Notes under the pieces: generated by a model
What the model saw: only the letters and a program-made list of their open reading frames with translations
What the model was told of the DNA's origin: nothing
The model's database searches: none
NCBI GenBank assembly: GCA_029961685.1
Contig: JARWKL010000004.1
Span: forward strand, 29,579,610-29,643,609
Reading direction: 5' to 3'
DNA: 64,000 nt
Source: Aristolochia californica
Lineage: Eukaryota > Streptophyta > Magnoliopsida > Piperales > Aristolochiaceae
Made by a program: the position numbers and the translations under genes
Part shown: one piece after another, positions 62,800-64,000 of the stretch
How the letters are laid out: the number at the start of each line of letters is the position of its first letter
How positions within the stretch are numbered: the stretch's first letter is position 1

Positions 62800-64000
62800 A
62801 TATATAAAGACTAAAAGGAGTTTACAACCCTAAAAATTATAGACACTTTTTGGGATTTTCTCTCTCTACAGTTGTGCGTTGTGCATTTCCAATTTAGATG
62901 TATAATTTTTTCTTAAATCAAAACATCAATTTTCGCTTTGCCTTCATCTCGTAGACAAAAAAGGAGATAAAAGGCAAATAGATCACAAGAAAATGAAAAT
63001 TTCAGAGTTTATGTATGGAAAGAATTTAAAGCAATAACAAATGTAAGTAAAGAAAATTTATCCACACACTACTAATGAACACAAAAGTTTTGTAATCCAA
63101 GTTTGGGAAACTCCACTAGTTCAACCCTAATATCTCAGAAATTTATCATAAAGAGATTTTCTACACATGTTTTAAAAAATGGATATGCATGTTTGAAACA
63201 TGTTAAGATGAAAATTACCTTTGGATCCAATCCTTTTAAAGAGAATAACATGAAATTCTCAAGTGAAGGTGCAGTGTGATATTTACCCGAGTCAAATAAG
63301 CCATTATTTTGCCCATTTACAAAAGCTTACCTAACGATCATAAATAATTGTTAAGTGATTTATCATGCATAACGGGCTATATTTTTTGTAAGGAATGACT
63401 TATGGATTGGGTGTCAACACTTAGTTAAAAATCCCCCGCCTCCCGCATTTCCCGACGATTGTGAAACCTGATTTATAAAAACTTAAAAGTGTTTACAATC
63501 CCTAAAAATTACATAAACGTTTTGGATTTATATCTCTCTTCATTTGTGCATTGTGCATTTCCATTTTAGATGTATACTTTTTTCTTAAATCAAAACTTGA
63601 GTTTTCACTTTCCCATCATCTCGTAGTCAAAAAAAGAGATAAAAAGCAAATAGATTACAACAAAACTAAAATTTTAGAGTTTATGTATGGAAAGAATTTA
63701 AAGCAATAACAAATATAAGTAAAAGAATTTATTCACACACCACAAATGAACACAAAATTTTGTTATCCAAGTTTTGTAAATTCCACTAATTCAACCATAA
63801 TAGCTCGTAATTTTATAAGAAAAAGATTTTTCTAGACTTGTTTTAAAAAATGGATGTGCGTGCTTGAAATATGTTAAAGATGCAAATGACCTATGGATCC
63901 AATCCTTTTAAAGAGAATAACATTAAATTCTCAAGTGAAGGTTTGGTGGGATATTTACCCGAGTCAAACAAGCCTTTATTTTGCCCATTTACATAAAGTT

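Larger units (their letters stand above)
1..64000. repeat. Satellite DNA array, ~673-bp monomer, fills the window
   Basis: Every part of the window aligns by eye to one AT-rich monomer, usually 670-677 bp long. Landmarks recur in fixed order: a TATATATCAGG phase marker, a G-rich box about 20 bp later, 'gatcgttaggtcagc', 'gactcgggtaaatatccc', 'tttggatccatagg', 'aagcatgcatatcc', 'gaactagtggaatttccc', 'gtggtgtgtgaataaa', 'tttacgagatgaaggg' and 'gcacaatgcacaaatg'. Forward monomers run from base 1 to about 61686, then the orientation reverses to the window end. No unrelated sequence of more than a few tens of bases interrupts the array. The family was not recognised. Long homogeneous arrays of this kind are typical of eukaryotic heterochromatin; a plant origin is inferred, not shown. 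Confidence 0.97.
61687..64000 (-). repeat. Inverted satellite segment, continues past window edge
   Basis: Reverse-complement monomers have their markers at 62122-62125, 62796-62799 and 63467-63470, spaced 674 and 671 bp. Read on the reverse strand from the right, the units match forward units A (54627), B (55298), a C/D hybrid (55958 and 56616) and E (57288) in that order. They share private variants such as 'aagtctagaaaaatc' with A, 'cacttaacaattattta' with B and 'gtgtcttgaaaaataatt' with E. The inverted segment is therefore a duplicate of roughly 54.8-57.7 kb lacking one monomer. Its far end is not in the window. Confidence 0.9.

Noticed and set aside
1..64000. Telomere-like words (TTTAGGG and TTAGGGTT) in many monomers
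   Set aside because: They occur as single isolated words inside conserved monomer segments ('ttttagggattg', 'attagggttgaac'), never as tandem runs. They do not indicate a telomere.
1..64000. CRISPR-like or microsatellite organisation
   Set aside because: The repeat unit is far too long, with no unique spacers and no short-period array. T-runs and A-runs are short parts of the monomer.

Overview
The window is one continuous satellite DNA array. I see no protein-coding gene, tRNA, rRNA, CRISPR array or recognisable transposon. One AT-rich monomer of about 673 bp repeats from base 1 to base 64000. I counted 92 monomer starts on the forward strand and 3 on the reverse strand, using the conserved phase marker 'cagg' that follows a TATATAT tract and precedes a G-rich box (consensus GGGAAAAGGGGGAGGCGGGG). 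Other landmarks in most monomers are a BamHI site (GGATCC) and a SpeI site (ACTAGT). Such long, pure tandem DNA points to constitutive heterochromatin (centromeric, pericentromeric, subtelomeric or a knob) of a eukaryote. A plant is my best guess, but nothing in the sequence proves it, and I do not recognise the family.

Layout. 1-4654: divergent single monomers, three with short deletions. 4655-12727: a dimeric higher-order repeat (HOR) in which two monomer types alternate six times with a 1345-1346 bp period. 12728-30392: divergent monomers, several truncated, with traces of an older multi-monomer periodicity between about 20 and 28 kb. 30393-about 44350: a regular seven-monomer HOR of about 4637 bp, present as a partial copy, two complete copies and another partial copy. 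44351-54626: divergent monomers with several deletions and one perfect 52-bp tandem duplication. 54627-61686: a short HOR with the order B-C-D-E repeating after 4 and then 5 monomers. 61687-64000: the same satellite in reverse orientation, most similar to the forward stretch at about 54.8-57.7 kb but one monomer shorter.

No genes work together here. What the sequence records is array history: unequal exchange (the HORs), small deletions with short shared bases at their joins, one fold-back templated repair scar, conversion-like hybrid monomers and one inverted segment. The short open frames (up to about 117 codons) are by-products of the repeat.
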